NCBI GenBank assembly: GCA_945879075.1
Contig: CAMCUY010000001.1
Span: 1 to 64,000 of the forward strand
DNA from: Akkermansia muciniphila
Lineage (GTDB): Bacteria > Verrucomicrobiota > Verrucomicrobiia > Verrucomicrobiales > Akkermansiaceae
Length of the DNA stretch: 64,000 nt
Direction of reading: 5' to 3'
This document shows positions 15,208 through 24,700 of this stretch, piece after piece (position 1 is the first letter of the stretch; each line of letters begins with the position of its first letter). The notes under the pieces were generated by a model, which was given only the letters and a program-made list of their open reading frames with translations, was not told the DNA's origin and did no database searches. Both the position numbers and the translations under genes were made by a program.

Positions 15208-16446
15208 TTAGAGGTCCTCGGGCTTCTGGAGCAGCGCTGAAACCCGGTTGAGAAGGACTCCTGCGCCGCCGCCATCGACGACGCGGTGGTCGAAGGTGAG
15301 CAGTAGGTCCGCTTCGGTGGCGGGCAGGAAGGCTTCGACCTGCGCGCTCCAGACCGGTTTCTTCACGCCGGCACCGATGCCGAGAATGAGGGTTTCATTT
15401 GGCAGGGGAATGGGCGTGCCGGTGGTGAGGCCGAAGGTGCCGAAGTTGGTCACGGTGGCGATGCCTCCGCTGCAATCCTGCTCGGTGAGGCGGCGGCGGC
15501 GGGCGCGGTCCACCAGATCATCGTATTCGGAAACGAGGTCGCGCAGGGATTTCTGGTCCACCTTCCGGACGACGGGCACGACCACGCCGTCTTCGACCTG
15601 CACGGCCACGCCGATGTCGAACGAGCGCGGGTGAACGACCTTGTCGCCGATGAGATAACCGGCGGTCGTCGGATTTTCCGTCAGCGCGAGGGCGAAGGCG
15701 CGGAGCAGATAGAGCGTCAGGCCCGGCTTGGGCGACTGGTCGCGGCGGTGATCGAACGTGCGGTCCAGCAGCACGGGGCGTCCCACCGTCGCCAACGGAC
15801 GGGTCCAGCTGCGGCGCATCGCGTCGGCCACCGCGAGGCGCATCGGCGAGGCGGCGGAGTTCGGCCAGGTGCCGAGGTAGTCGAGGAAACGCTCGAGATC
15901 CTCGACCGTGACGCGTCCGCCGGCACCGGTTCCGGCGATCGCCGAAATGTCCGCCTCACGGATTCCGAGGTCGTTCATGCGGGCCCGCATGCGCGGAGAA
16001 ATGTAATGGGCGCCCATCACGCCGGTCGGCACGGGCAGGCCTTTCACGCTGGGCACCACGGCGGGAGATTCCTCGTAAGCGTCATCATCGAGGGCGAAAT
16101 GTAAGTTCGCCTCCGCTCGCGCCGGGCTGTTGGACTGGCTGCTGGCGGCGCGCTTTTCCTCGATGGATTCCAGCGATTCCACGCCGGTGCGGACGATTTC
16201 TTCTTGCGTGACTTCGAGCAGTCCCAGCAGCGTGCCGACCGAGTAGGAAATCCCTTCCTGCGCCCGCAACTCGGACACCACTCCGTCGCAAAGCGTTGTT
16301 ACTCCCATGACCGCCTTGTTGGTTTCCACCTCGATGATTTCCTGATCGGTACGGACGGAATCACCTACCTTGATACCGAGGCGGATGACGGTGGCCTCGG
16401 CGATGGATTCGCCGAGTTGGGGCATGAGAATGGGAACGGTGGGCAT
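15208..16446 (-). CDS. pdhC: Dihydrolipoamide acyltransferase (E2) of a 2-oxoacid dehydrogenase complex
   Basis: One lipoyl domain is present with the lipoylated lysine at residue 44 (EVETNKAVMGV), then a linker, a peripheral-subunit-binding domain near residues 148-185 (YISPRMRARMNDLGIREADI, GTGAGGRVTVEDLERFL), and a C-terminal catalytic acyltransferase domain ending [19 protein letters not shown] with the active histidine and aspartate. The acyl group is carried from E1 to CoA. The E1 subunits are immediately upstream. No E3 gene is in the window. Pyruvate is the likely substrate, but branched-chain 2-oxoacids cannot be excluded from E2 alone. Confidence 0.9.
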   Translation of the reverse strand: MPTVPILMPQLGESIAEATVIRLGIKVGDSVRTDQEIIEVETNKAVMGVTTLCDGVVSELRAQEGISYSVGTLLGLLEVTQEEIVRTGVESLESIEEKRAASSQSNSPARAEANLHFALDDDAYEESPAVVPSVKGLPVPTGVMGAHYISPRMRARMNDLGIREADISAIAGTGAGGRVTVEDLERFLDYLGTWPNSAASPMRLAVADAMRRSWTRPLATVGRPVLLDRTFDHRRDQSPKPGLTLYLLRAFALALTENPTTAGYLIGDKVVHPRSFDIGVAVQVEDGVVVPVVRKVDQKSLRDLVSEYDDLVDRARRRRLTEQDCSGGIATVTNFGTFGLTTGTPIPLPNETLILGIGAGVKKPVWSAQVEAFLPATEADLLLTFDHRVVDGGGAGVLLNRVSALLQKPEDL

Positions 16447-16479
16447 TTTGGTAAAAGCTGAAATACTGAAATGCTGAAA

Positions 16480-17445
16480 CTAGAAAGAGAGTAGTTTGCG
16501 GAGCGCCTCGCAGATGGATTCCGGCGTGGGGCGGTGGGCGGCCCAGAGTTTGGGATGATAGGGAACCGGTGTGTCGCGGGCATTCAAGCGCTGCGGCGGA
16601 GCGTCCAACAGGTGGAATCCTTCCTCCGTCACGCGCGCGACGACCTCCGCAGTAACGCCGCCCCACGGGAAGGCTTCGCCCACCGCCAGCAAGCGCCCGG
16701 TCCGCGCGACGGATGCCAGGATCGTGTCTAGGTCCAGCGGTTTCACCGAGCGCAGGTCCACCACTTCGATTTCCCAGCCGTCCTGTTGCAGACGCTCTGC
16801 GGCGCGCACGGCCTCGTGGACCATCGCGCTGTAAGCCACCACGGTCGCGTGCTTGCCGGGGCGGGTGATCCGCGCCTGGCCGATGGGCAGATGGTCGCCG
16901 TTGATCGACTTCGCCTTGAGCCACCGATAGAGAAACTTGTGCTCGCAGTAGATGACCGGATCGTCGAGCGCCACGCCGTCGAGCAGCATGTGATAGGCGT
17001 CGGAAACGGTCGCCGGAGTTAGCACGACGAGGCCGGGATATTGGGCGTAGATTCCCTCCATGCTCTGGCTGTGGAAGGGGCCGGAGCCGGGAGTGCCACC
17101 GGAGGGCAGCCGCACCGTGATCGGGATGGGCATCCCGGTCCGGTAGAAATGCGTCGCCGCCTGGTTGACGATCTGGTTGAACGCCACCGACGAAAAATCC
17201 GCGAACTGCATTTCCACGATCGGCCGCATGCCTTCGATGGCCGCGCCGACCGCCATGCCGATCATCGCGTCTTCCGAAATCGGCGCGTCGAACACGCGGT
17301 TGGGAAATTGCTCGGCGAGGCCTTTGGTGGCCTTGAACGCCCCGCCGAAGGTGGCGATGTCCTGGCCATAGAGAAACACGCGGTCGTCCTCGCGCAGGAG
17401 TTTTTCCTGGGCCTCACGGATGGCGTCGATGTAGGTCACACTCAC
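16480..17445 (-). CDS. pdhB: 2-oxoacid (pyruvate) dehydrogenase E1 component, beta subunit
   Basis: The 321-aa protein starts MSVTYIDAIREAQEKLLRED and carries the E1-beta hallmarks VFDAPISEDAMIGMAVGAAI, MRPIVEMQFADFSSVAFNQI, then VRLPSGGTPGSGPFHSQSME and the C-terminal transketolase domain (VEVVDLRSVKPLDLDTI). With E1-alpha it forms the thiamine diphosphate-dependent decarboxylase of the complex. Its start overlaps the end of the E1-alpha gene by 4 bp (ATGA type), implying coupled translation. Confidence 0.92.
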   Translation of the reverse strand: MSVTYIDAIREAQEKLLREDDRVFLYGQDIATFGGAFKATKGLAEQFPNRVFDAPISEDAMIGMAVGAAIEGMRPIVEMQFADFSSVAFNQIVNQAATHFYRTGMPIPITVRLPSGGTPGSGPFHSQSMEGIYAQYPGLVVLTPATVSDAYHMLLDGVALDDPVIYCEHKFLYRWLKAKSINGDHLPIGQARITRPGKHATVVAYSAMVHEAVRAAERLQQDGWEIEVVDLRSVKPLDLDTILASVARTGRLLAVGEAFPWGGVTAEVVARVTEEGFHLLDAPPQRLNARDTPVPYHPKLWAAHRPTPESICEALRKLLSF

Positions 17446-18491
17446 GGTAAAAATGGCTGGGAAACAGACTCGGTCAGGGGAAAACGGGTGGCCAGCGCGG
17501 TCCAGTCCTCGTGATAAGGATCGGGCGCGGCTTCCTGTTGGGCCTGGGCAACGGCACGCTGGACATCGTCGGCGAACTGGTCCTGCCAGGCGAGGATTTC
17601 GTCCACGGTGGCGAGGTTGTTTTCCACCAACTGGCCCATCGCCACCTCGATGCAGTCGCGCCCGTAGTGATCGCCGCGGAGTTCAGCCGGCACGTAGGAA
17701 CCATCGTCATGCTCGCCGTGGCCGGACAGCCGCAACAATTGCGCGACGACCATTTGCGGCCCACCGCCCTCGCGCGCCCGCCGGACGGCCTCGCCGATCA
17801 CCGATGCGCAGGCCAGCAAATCCGTGCCATCCACCGAGAACCCGCCGACGCCGTAGCCGCGGGCTTTTTCCACCAGATCCGCGCAGGCGAACTGGCGGTG
17901 GTTCGGCGTTGAGTAGGCGAACTGGTTGTTCCCCACCACGACCACCATCGGCAGTCGCTCGACGGCTGCCAGGTTCAAGCCTTCGTGAAATGCCCCGGTC
18001 GAGGTCGCGCCGTCGCCGATGCAGGTCGCGCCGACGCGTCCGGCCAGTGTGCCTTGCAGGCGTTTTGCAAAAAGCATTCCCGCGATCACCGGCACCTGCG
18101 CGCCGAGGTGGGAAATCATCGCCGGCATGCCCATTTCCGGGCGCCCGCGGTGGATGTTGCCGTCTCGCCCGCGCATCGGACCCTCGACCGAGCCGAGATA
18201 AGTCCTTGTGCAGTCGATCAAAGGCTCGCCGAAAGCGGTGCGTCCCGCCTGGTCGCGGATCAGCGGGGCGAAGAAATCCGTGCCTTGGATTAAGGCGGTT
18301 CCGAGCGTGGCGCTGACCGCTTCCTGACCGCGTCCGAGATAGACGCCACCGACGATTTTGCCAGCTTTGTAGAGGCTCGAAAGCTTGTTTTCCAAAATCC
18401 TCGCACGGAGCATCGACTGAAACACCGACCTCAGGAAATCACGGTTCATCACCACTCCGTCGGCGAAAGATTGCATATCCAAGTGCGGCAC
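17442..18491 (-). CDS. pdhA: 2-oxoacid (pyruvate) dehydrogenase E1 component, alpha subunit
   Basis: The thiamine diphosphate-binding motif GDGATSTGAFHEGLNLAAVE with the later VVVVGNNQFAYSTP is clear, preceded by GGVYLGRGQEAVSATLG and HLGAQVPVIAGMLFAKRL. The phosphorylation-loop region SGHGEHDDGSYVP follows. The 349-aa length fits the alpha2beta2 E1 type. First gene of the run E1alpha, E1beta, E2, rex, sigma, anti-sigma. Because E1-alpha sequences of pyruvate and branched-chain complexes are similar, the substrate is inferred from the linkage with rex. A second internal ATG (MNRDFLRSVFQ) at residue 15 is an alternative start. Confidence 0.88.
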   Translation of the reverse strand: MPHLDMQSFADGVVMNRDFLRSVFQSMLRARILENKLSSLYKAGKIVGGVYLGRGQEAVSATLGTALIQGTDFFAPLIRDQAGRTAFGEPLIDCTRTYLGSVEGPMRGRDGNIHRGRPEMGMPAMISHLGAQVPVIAGMLFAKRLQGTLAGRVGATCIGDGATSTGAFHEGLNLAAVERLPMVVVVGNNQFAYSTPNHRQFACADLVEKARGYGVGGFSVDGTDLLACASVIGEAVRRAREGGGPQMVVAQLLRLSGHGEHDDGSYVPAELRGDHYGRDCIEVAMGQLVENNLATVDEILAWQDQFADDVQRAVAQAQQEAAPDPYHEDWTALATRFPLTESVSQPFLP

Positions 18492-18543
18492 GCGGCGAGC
18501 CTAAGACAGTGCGTGCGGAACCTGCAACCGCTTTCCCGCAAAC

Positions 18544-19314
18544 TCACGCCTCGCGCCGGTTCCAGGCGACCAAGTCCTTGTAACGCAGTCCCTTGCCGCC
18601 GAAAAGATCCAGCGCGCTGCCTACGGTTACATCCACCGAACCACGCCCGGCCTGCTCGACGAGTAACAGATCCGCCATCGTCGCCGCGCCGCCCGCGTAG
18701 GTCACCGGGCGTTTCCCCCAGCTCCCGAGCAGTGCGACCAATTCCGCGTCGATTCCGCCGCACAGGCCCTCGACGTCCGCCGCGTGGATCAGGAACTCGT
18801 CACAAAACGGTGCGAGCCGGTCGAGCGTGGCGTGATCCACCGTCAGGTCGGTCAGCGTTTGCCAGCGGTTCATTGCCACCGTCCAGCCCGCCGCGGTCCG
18901 GCGGCAGGAAAGGTCGATGACGAGTTTTTCACAGCCGATTTTTTCCACCAGCGAGCGCAGAGTCTCTTCCAGAAATTTCCCCGCCGCGTCAAACAGCGCC
19001 GACGTCACAATCACATGGCTCGCCCCGGCGTCCAGCCACTCCGCCGCGTTGCCTTCATGGATTCCGCCGCCGATCTGCAAACCGCCGGGCCAAGCTGCCA
19101 AGGCTTCCCGCGCGGCCGCGTCATTTCCCGGGCCCAGCTTGATCACGTGCCCGCCGGTCAGTTCGTCGTCGCGGAAAGTCTCCGCGAACCAGACTGCCGG
19201 CCGGTCCGAGACGAAATTCTCCGTCGGCCCCGCGCCGTCGTCGCGCAGGCTGCCGCCGACAATTTGTTTCACCTTGCCTTGGTGGAGGTCGATGCACGGG
19301 CGGAATCTTGTCAT
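18544..19314 (-). CDS. hisA: Phosphoribosylformimino-5-aminoimidazole carboxamide ribotide isomerase, eukaryote-type
   Basis: HisA performs the fourth step of histidine synthesis, an Amadori rearrangement on a TIM barrel. The start FRPCIDLHQGKVKQIVGG has the catalytic aspartate, and LQIGGGIHEGNAAEWLDAGA and VTYAGGAATMADL give the phosphate-binding loops. The longer insert (GPTENFVSDRPAVWFAE) and the VIDLSCRR segment are of the fungal/plant HIS6 type rather than the usual bacterial HisA. The ATG at 19314 (MTRFRPCIDLH) is preferred over the track start. No other his genes are nearby. Confidence 0.85.
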   Translation of the reverse strand: MTRFRPCIDLHQGKVKQIVGGSLRDDGAGPTENFVSDRPAVWFAETFRDDELTGGHVIKLGPGNDAAAREALAAWPGGLQIGGGIHEGNAAEWLDAGASHVIVTSALFDAAGKFLEETLRSLVEKIGCEKLVIDLSCRRTAAGWTVAMNRWQTLTDLTVDHATLDRLAPFCDEFLIHAADVEGLCGGIDAELVALLGSWGKRPVTYAGGAATMADLLLVEQAGRGSVDVTVGSALDLFGGKGLRYKDLVAWNRREA

Positions 19315-19362
19315 GGGGATCAGAGCTGCGGGGATGTTTGTTATCAAGTCTTCGACTGCAAG

Positions 19363-19419
19363 GTAGTCGTGGACTTCAGTCCGCAGGAGAATGAAGAACG
19401 GACTGAAGTCCTAGACTAC
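19363..19419. repeat. Imperfect 21-bp inverted repeat at the 3' end of the riboflavin synthase gene
   Basis: GTAGTCGTGGACTTCAGTCCG (19363-19383) and CGGACTGAAGTCCTAGACTAC (19399-19419) are reverse complements except at two adjacent positions, with a 15-nt spacer. The element contains the ribE stop codon and encodes the last 13 residues of that protein. The form (long palindrome with short loop) fits a dispersed palindromic element or a terminator between ribE and hisA. Not otherwise seen in the window. Confidence 0.7.
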
Positions 19420-20017
19420 TCTTTGCGAGGCCGCGGGCCGCGAGCAATTTGTCCACGTACTTCGCGAGCATGTCGGTTTCCAGATTCATCGCCTGGCCGA
19501 TGACCGCGCGGTGGAGATGGGTTTGCTCCCAGGTGTGCGGGGTGATCCAGAACACCGCGCCGTCGGGCGTGAGCTCGGCGATGGTTAGGGAAATCCCGTC
19601 GAGGGTCAGTGAGCCCTTGTCGATGCAGAGTCGGTGGATTTCCGGCGGCAGGGAAACGCCGACGATGTGGTCCTGGCCGCTGGCTTCGAGGCGGGTGATC
19701 TTCCCGGTGCTGTCCACGTGGCCCTGGACGAAGTGCCCGCCGAAGCGGTCGCCAACCATCATCGCGCGTTCGAGATTCACGATCGATCCGGCGGCGAGCC
19801 CGCCGAGCGAGGTGACGCGCAGGGTCTGGGCTAGCAGGTCGAAGGCAACGCCGTCGGGCGCGAGGTCGGCGACGGTGAGGCAGCAGCCGTTGATGGCCAC
19901 CGAGTCGCCGAGCGCGAGCTCGGCGGCGAAGGGGATTTCGAGGGTGAGCCGCGCTTGTTCGCCTTTGGATTCAAGGCTGAGCACGGTGCCAATGGCTTCG
20001 ACGAGTCCAGTGAACAT
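19376..20017 (-). CDS. ribE: Riboflavin synthase, alpha chain
   Basis: The two-domain lumazine-binding repeat is clear: MFTGLVEAIGTV at the start, GDSVAINGCCLTVADL, FDLLAQTLRVTSLGGL, then FGGHFVQGHVDSTGKI, KGSLTLDGISLTIAEL and FWITPHTWEQTHL. The enzyme dismutates two 6,7-dimethyl-8-ribityllumazine molecules to riboflavin; the active form is a trimer. It begins 7 bp after the antiporter gene, so the two are probably cotranscribed; no FMN riboswitch is visible upstream. The final residues SLGLQSVLHSPAD are encoded by an inverted-repeat element and are unlikely to be ancestral. Confidence 0.93.
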   Translation of the reverse strand: MFTGLVEAIGTVLSLESKGEQARLTLEIPFAAELALGDSVAINGCCLTVADLAPDGVAFDLLAQTLRVTSLGGLAAGSIVNLERAMMVGDRFGGHFVQGHVDSTGKITRLEASGQDHIVGVSLPPEIHRLCIDKGSLTLDGISLTIAELTPDGAVFWITPHTWEQTHLHRAVIGQAMNLETDMLAKYVDKLLAARGLAKSSLGLQSVLHSPAD

Positions 20018-20024
20018 AGGGGTG

Positions 20025-21623
20025 TTAGTGGGCGGCGGGTGCGGTGGTTTGGACTTTTTGCACCGGCGCGAACATTTCGTCGATGCCGCGGTCGGGGAAG
20101 AATAACATGCAAAGCGCGACGATGATCGTCGGTAGAAGGGCGGCGAGGGCGAGCTTCACGGGAGAGACTCCCTCGCCGAAAAACTTGCCGAGCAGCGCCT
20201 GGCCGGCGGGGTTCGGCGCGTTGGCGATGACGGTGAGCCCGCCGCCGGTCACGGCTCCGGCGAGGACGGCGTATTTCAACTGGGGCGAGAGCCCTTCGAC
20301 CTGGCTGGCGAGGAAGGTGATCGCGGCGTTGTCGTTGAACGAGGTGAGGATGGTGGCACCGACGAACAACGGGATTTCCGACAGGCTCGAAATAATTGGC
20401 GCGAGCCACCAGCCTTGCAGCCCGCCGTGGACGACGAGGCCGGCGAGGAAGAATCCGACGAGGATGGGGCCGCGGAGATTGGCCTCGTGCTGGTGGTTTG
20501 CGGTGGCTTGGGAGAACGCGAGGAAAAACAGGAATCCGCCGATGAACAGCGGCGGATAGTGGGAGAATGCCACGGTCCAGGCCATGAAAGCGAGGTGCGT
20601 GAGGGTGATGAACAGCGGCACGCGGCGCTTCTCTTGGATCATGTCGCCCACACCGTCGCCATCATGGTCGCCCGCCCGTTTCTCCATGGCGGCCAGTTCC
20701 TTGCGGAAGAAGAAGTAGTAGACCGCGGTGGAGATCAGGATCGAAATAATCGCCTTCTCTCCGTAGTGGAGGAACATTTCGGAACTGGTGATTCCCCATT
20801 TCTTGGCGACCATCAGGACCGGCGGCGCGGCGAAATTCGTCATGACGCCGCCGATGGAAATGTTGACGAAAAGCAGCCCCAGCGTGGCGTAAGCGAAACG
20901 CGGCGACGGCTTGAGTTGATAGAATTTCTTGGCCAATAGCATCGCGGCGATGGTCATTGCGCCGGGCTCGGTGATGAACGAACCTAGCAGCGGAGCGACG
21001 ATCATGAGCGAGATCCACCAAGCCGCCGGGGTCTGCCTGCCAATGCGGGCGAAGTAGCTGAGGCAGGTCTCGGCGAAGTGCAGGATAGGCCGGGTGGAGG
21101 CGAGCGCCATGATGATCACCACGAACAAGGGCTCGGTGAAATTAACACCCATGATGTAGGTTTTCACGGTCGTCAGGTCGTAGAAGGCGACGATCGCGCC
21201 CATCAGGGCGATGACCCAGATGCCGAAGATCGCCTCCACCTCGCCGAGGAAATGGAGCAGCGTCGCCTTGAAATTGACGAAGTCGTCGGCCTCCGCCGTT
21301 TCCCGGCGTTCCGCCATCAAGCGGCGGACCTTCGCGTCATGGTCGTGCTGCACCTTGTGGGATAGCTTGGTGATGGGAATGGCGAAAAAAGTGTGGATGA
21401 TGGCGAGGACGAAGATGATCGTCGCCACCAGCAGGAACGGCTGCTGCTTGGCCCGGAAGGCGAGCTTTTCACCGATGGTATCTAGGCCCATGGCCTTTTC
21501 CTGGCCCGCGAATGTCGCCATTTCAGTGACGAAGGCGGGCTCCTTGGCATGGGCGTCCGCGGCGGCCGCGCCGGCGGGAACTAGCAGGAAAAAAACGGTA
21601 AACAGCAGGGCGAGTGATTTCAT
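20025..21623 (-). CDS. Putative Na+/H+ antiporter (Na_H_antiport_3-like)
   Basis: A signal peptide or first membrane segment (MKSLALLFTVFFLLVPAGAA) leads about a dozen hydrophobic segments, with charged helices between (KVQHDHDAKVRRLMAERRE). Conserved-looking stretches include GSFITEPGAMTIAAMLLAKK, NISIGGVMTNFAAPPVLM, TSFNDNAAITFLASQVEGL and VIANAPNPAGQALL, the style of the putative sodium/proton antiporter family related to NhaD/ArsB carriers. The ATG at 21623 (or 21626) is chosen so that the signal-like segment is N-terminal. It is followed 7 bp later by ribE. Ion specificity is not proven. Confidence 0.75.
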   Translation of the reverse strand: MKSLALLFTVFFLLVPAGAAAADAHAKEPAFVTEMATFAGQEKAMGLDTIGEKLAFRAKQQPFLLVATIIFVLAIIHTFFAIPITKLSHKVQHDHDAKVRRLMAERRETAEADDFVNFKATLLHFLGEVEAIFGIWVIALMGAIVAFYDLTTVKTYIMGVNFTEPLFVVIIMALASTRPILHFAETCLSYFARIGRQTPAAWWISLMIVAPLLGSFITEPGAMTIAAMLLAKKFYQLKPSPRFAYATLGLLFVNISIGGVMTNFAAPPVLMVAKKWGITSSEMFLHYGEKAIISILISTAVYYFFFRKELAAMEKRAGDHDGDGVGDMIQEKRRVPLFITLTHLAFMAWTVAFSHYPPLFIGGFLFFLAFSQATANHQHEANLRGPILVGFFLAGLVVHGGLQGWWLAPIISSLSEIPLFVGATILTSFNDNAAITFLASQVEGLSPQLKYAVLAGAVTGGGLTVIANAPNPAGQALLGKFFGEGVSPVKLALAALLPTIIVALCMLFFPDRGIDEMFAPVQKVQTTAPAAH

Positions 21624-21703
21624 CATGAGGTGGCCAAAGCCCGCGCAAGTCATAGGCAAGGCGCGAACTGCGGGCAAGGGAAACCGGGAGTGAGGGAAAG
21701 CGA

Positions 21704-24700
21704 GTGGTTGACCCGGTTGCGGGTTCCTGTGAAACTGGCGGCGTTTTGTCAGACTTGGAAACAGTACTTGAGGAGGCCGAGCCGCGCCTCAAACGACGCC
21801 GGAAGTATCGGCGTTGGTTTATTGCCGCGGCGCTGGTGCTTGGTTTGCTTTGGCTGAATGGTCCGGGAACCCGGCTGATCGCGCCCCGCGCAGCCATGTA
21901 TTTCCTGGAAAAATCCGGGCTGCGCGGAAATTTCAAGGTCGGCGGAAGCCTCACCGGCGGCCTGTCGATTTCTGACCTGGAGATCAAGGGCGACCGCGAA
22001 CTCGCCAGTCTAAGCATCGATCGGCTGACTCCGGATTACCAATGGCGCGGTCTGCTCAGGGGCCGCTTGGAGGGTCTCGTGGTGGACGGCGTGCACGTGA
22101 ATCTCCGGCTGGGGCTGAACAAGAACGAGGCGAAAAAGCCGCCGCTGGATTTGAAGGGATTGGTGGAAACCCTGCACTCTGTGCGGGAAAGGATCGCGCC
22201 CGTGGAGTTTGTTCTGAAGAACATCAGCCTCGCCGCCACCCGCGATGGGAAACCGCTTTTAGCACTCGCGGGGAGCCGCGTTTCCCACAAGTCCGGCAGC
22301 GGGGAGATTCTGCTCGAACTCGGCGTCCTCACCGAAGCCGACGGCCGCGAGTGGCCGGCGCGGGAATCCACCGTCATCTGGGCGCCCGACGCGCTCTTGA
22401 TCGCGCGCGTCGACCCCTATCCGGGCGTTAGTTTGCGAGACCTGTTCGTGCGGCTTCCGGCTGGTGGCGAGCCGTCGGCGGAGGCGGAGCTGCATCTGGA
22501 CGACGCGGTGTTCGTCGTCACCAGCACGGCGGGTTTCGCGTCTGCCAGGATCGACCTCCGCGAGGGCGGGCTCGATGTGGCGCGGACGGCGAAACGCTTC
22601 GGATTCGAGGTTCCGGCCAGCGCGGCGCTCACTTCCCTGGCGGTCGAGCTGGATCAGATCCTGCCGGAGCCGAAGTCCGCGACAGGCACGGTTAGGTTCA
22701 TGTTGGAAAATATCGCCTGGCAGGATTGGAGCGCGTCCGAGCTGGCCATGGACGCGACGCTTGCCGCGGACCAGGCATCGGTGACCGCCCGAGGAGTCAT
22801 GCTGGGCACCGGCTTCTCGTTGGATGCCGCAGCCCCGGTCACGCGCGGGGAAAACCGCTTCGTGCTCGGCGACGCGCAGGGCCGTTTCAACATCGCGGAT
22901 GTGCCCATGCTCCTGCGCGAACTGGCAACCCGCGTGCCGGCCATCGATCCGCAGGCTCCGGTCCCGCCGTCGAGGATGGACGGAAATTTCAACGTCTCCT
23001 TCCTCGCGAACAAGCCCCAATCCGCCAACGCCGACCTTGTCTTGAAGCCGGACGACGCCGAGCTCGCTTCCACCGTCGCGCTCAAAGCCCGCTGGGCGCG
23101 AGACCAGCCGCTCGGCGCGGATCTCACGCTCGACGGACTGAGGGCGGCGATCGACTATCACATTGAGCCGGCCACCTATCATGGCATGCTGGAGTTTGAT
23201 GAGTTCGACAGTCGCCGGATTGACCGCTGGCTCTCCATCGTGAGGGTGAAGCCTGGTGGTGCCGCAAATCTATCCGGGCTGTGGACGGGCAAGGGGGGAT
23301 TGAAAACCGGGAAACACCTCGGCGAACTTGACCTGAGTCAAGCCAGCTGGTCGCGCGAAGAGCTGGCTCCCGTCACCGCCATCGGCGGCATCCGCTACGA
23401 CTGGCCGGCGGGCTTCGAAACGCATGGACTGCGGCTGCGGGTGAACGAGCAAACAGTAGCGCTCAAAGTCGCGCTTGCAGACAATCTGCTGGAACTCCGC
23501 CATTTCCTCTGGAGCGATGGCAAGGAGGAACTCGCCGAGGGCACGGCCAGCCTGCCGGTGCCGCGGGATTTCTCGAAATGGCGCGACACGCTCGCCAAGG
23601 ACGTCCGGCCGATGGCGGTCTCCATCAAGTCGCGGGTGCTCTCGCTGGGCGTGCTCAAGGAGTGGCTTCCAGCCATGGGAAAACTCGACCCACGCTCCAC
23701 CGGCCAGCTCGATTTGCAAATCTCGGGAACCTATCCGGCGCCGGTGGTCGATGCGGTTTTGGAGGCCAAAGATCTTCGCTCGCCCACCCAGCCGAAGCTG
23801 CCGTCGGCCGATTTGAAACTCGTTCTTACCGGCCGGGACGGGCGTCTAACGCTGGGCGGAAGCGCGACCGCTCCGGACTATCCCGCGGCCGCCATGAAGG
23901 CGTCGATGGCCTTCCGCCCGGGCGAATGGGCCGAGGCGCCTGGCCGGATCAAGGAAGAGCCCGTGGAAGCGCGCGTCGATCTGCCGCGCTTGGATTTCTC
24001 GCGTTTCAGCTCCCTTGTCCCGGCCGCCGAGCGGATCGCCGGAATCGCAACCGGCCACATCGTCGTCTCGGGAAAGATCGGTAAACCCGGACTCAAGGGC
24101 TCCATCGACCTAACCGGGATCGGTGTTCGCTTTAAAAACGACCGCTTCCCCGCCCTGGAAGGCGCTTCCGCATCGTTGGATCTCGCCTTGGACCGCGTCA
24201 CCCTGAAGAGCCTGAAAAGCAGCATCGCGGGTGGCACCTTGCAGGGCGAAGGCTCGCTCGCGATCAGCGACGGCAAGCCGGGCGAAATTAACCTGCGCCT
24301 CCGCGGCGATCATCTGCCGATCGTCCGCAACGATGTTTTGATTCTCCGCGCCAATGCCGATTTGCGCCTGCAAGGCCCGTGGCAGCGGCCGGTGCTTTCC
24401 GGCAGCGTCGGCGCGGTGGACAGTATATTCTATCGAGATATCGAGTTGCTGCCCATCGGCTCGCCTTTCGTTGCTCCCCGGGCAGCGGCTTTGCCGAAAA
24501 TCGATGCACCGAAAGCCCGGCCAAGCTCCATTCCAGAACCGTTCCGGGACTGGGCGCTCGACGTGCAGGTCGGCACCCGGGAACCGCTGCTGATCCGCGG
24601 AAATTTCGCCACCGGCCAGGTCACGGGAAAGGTCCGCATCGGCGGCACGTTTGGTGCTCCCGCTCCGGATGGCGCGCTTGAAATCAAGAATTTCCGCGCC

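Noticed and set aside
20018-21703. Possible FMN riboswitch upstream of riboflavin synthase
   Set aside because: Only 7 bp separate ribE from the antiporter gene and no RFN-type conserved sequence is visible before the antiporter start.
22259-23182. 307-aa minus-strand ORF within the tamB-like gene
   Set aside because: Antisense shadow of a long high-GC gene, without motifs.
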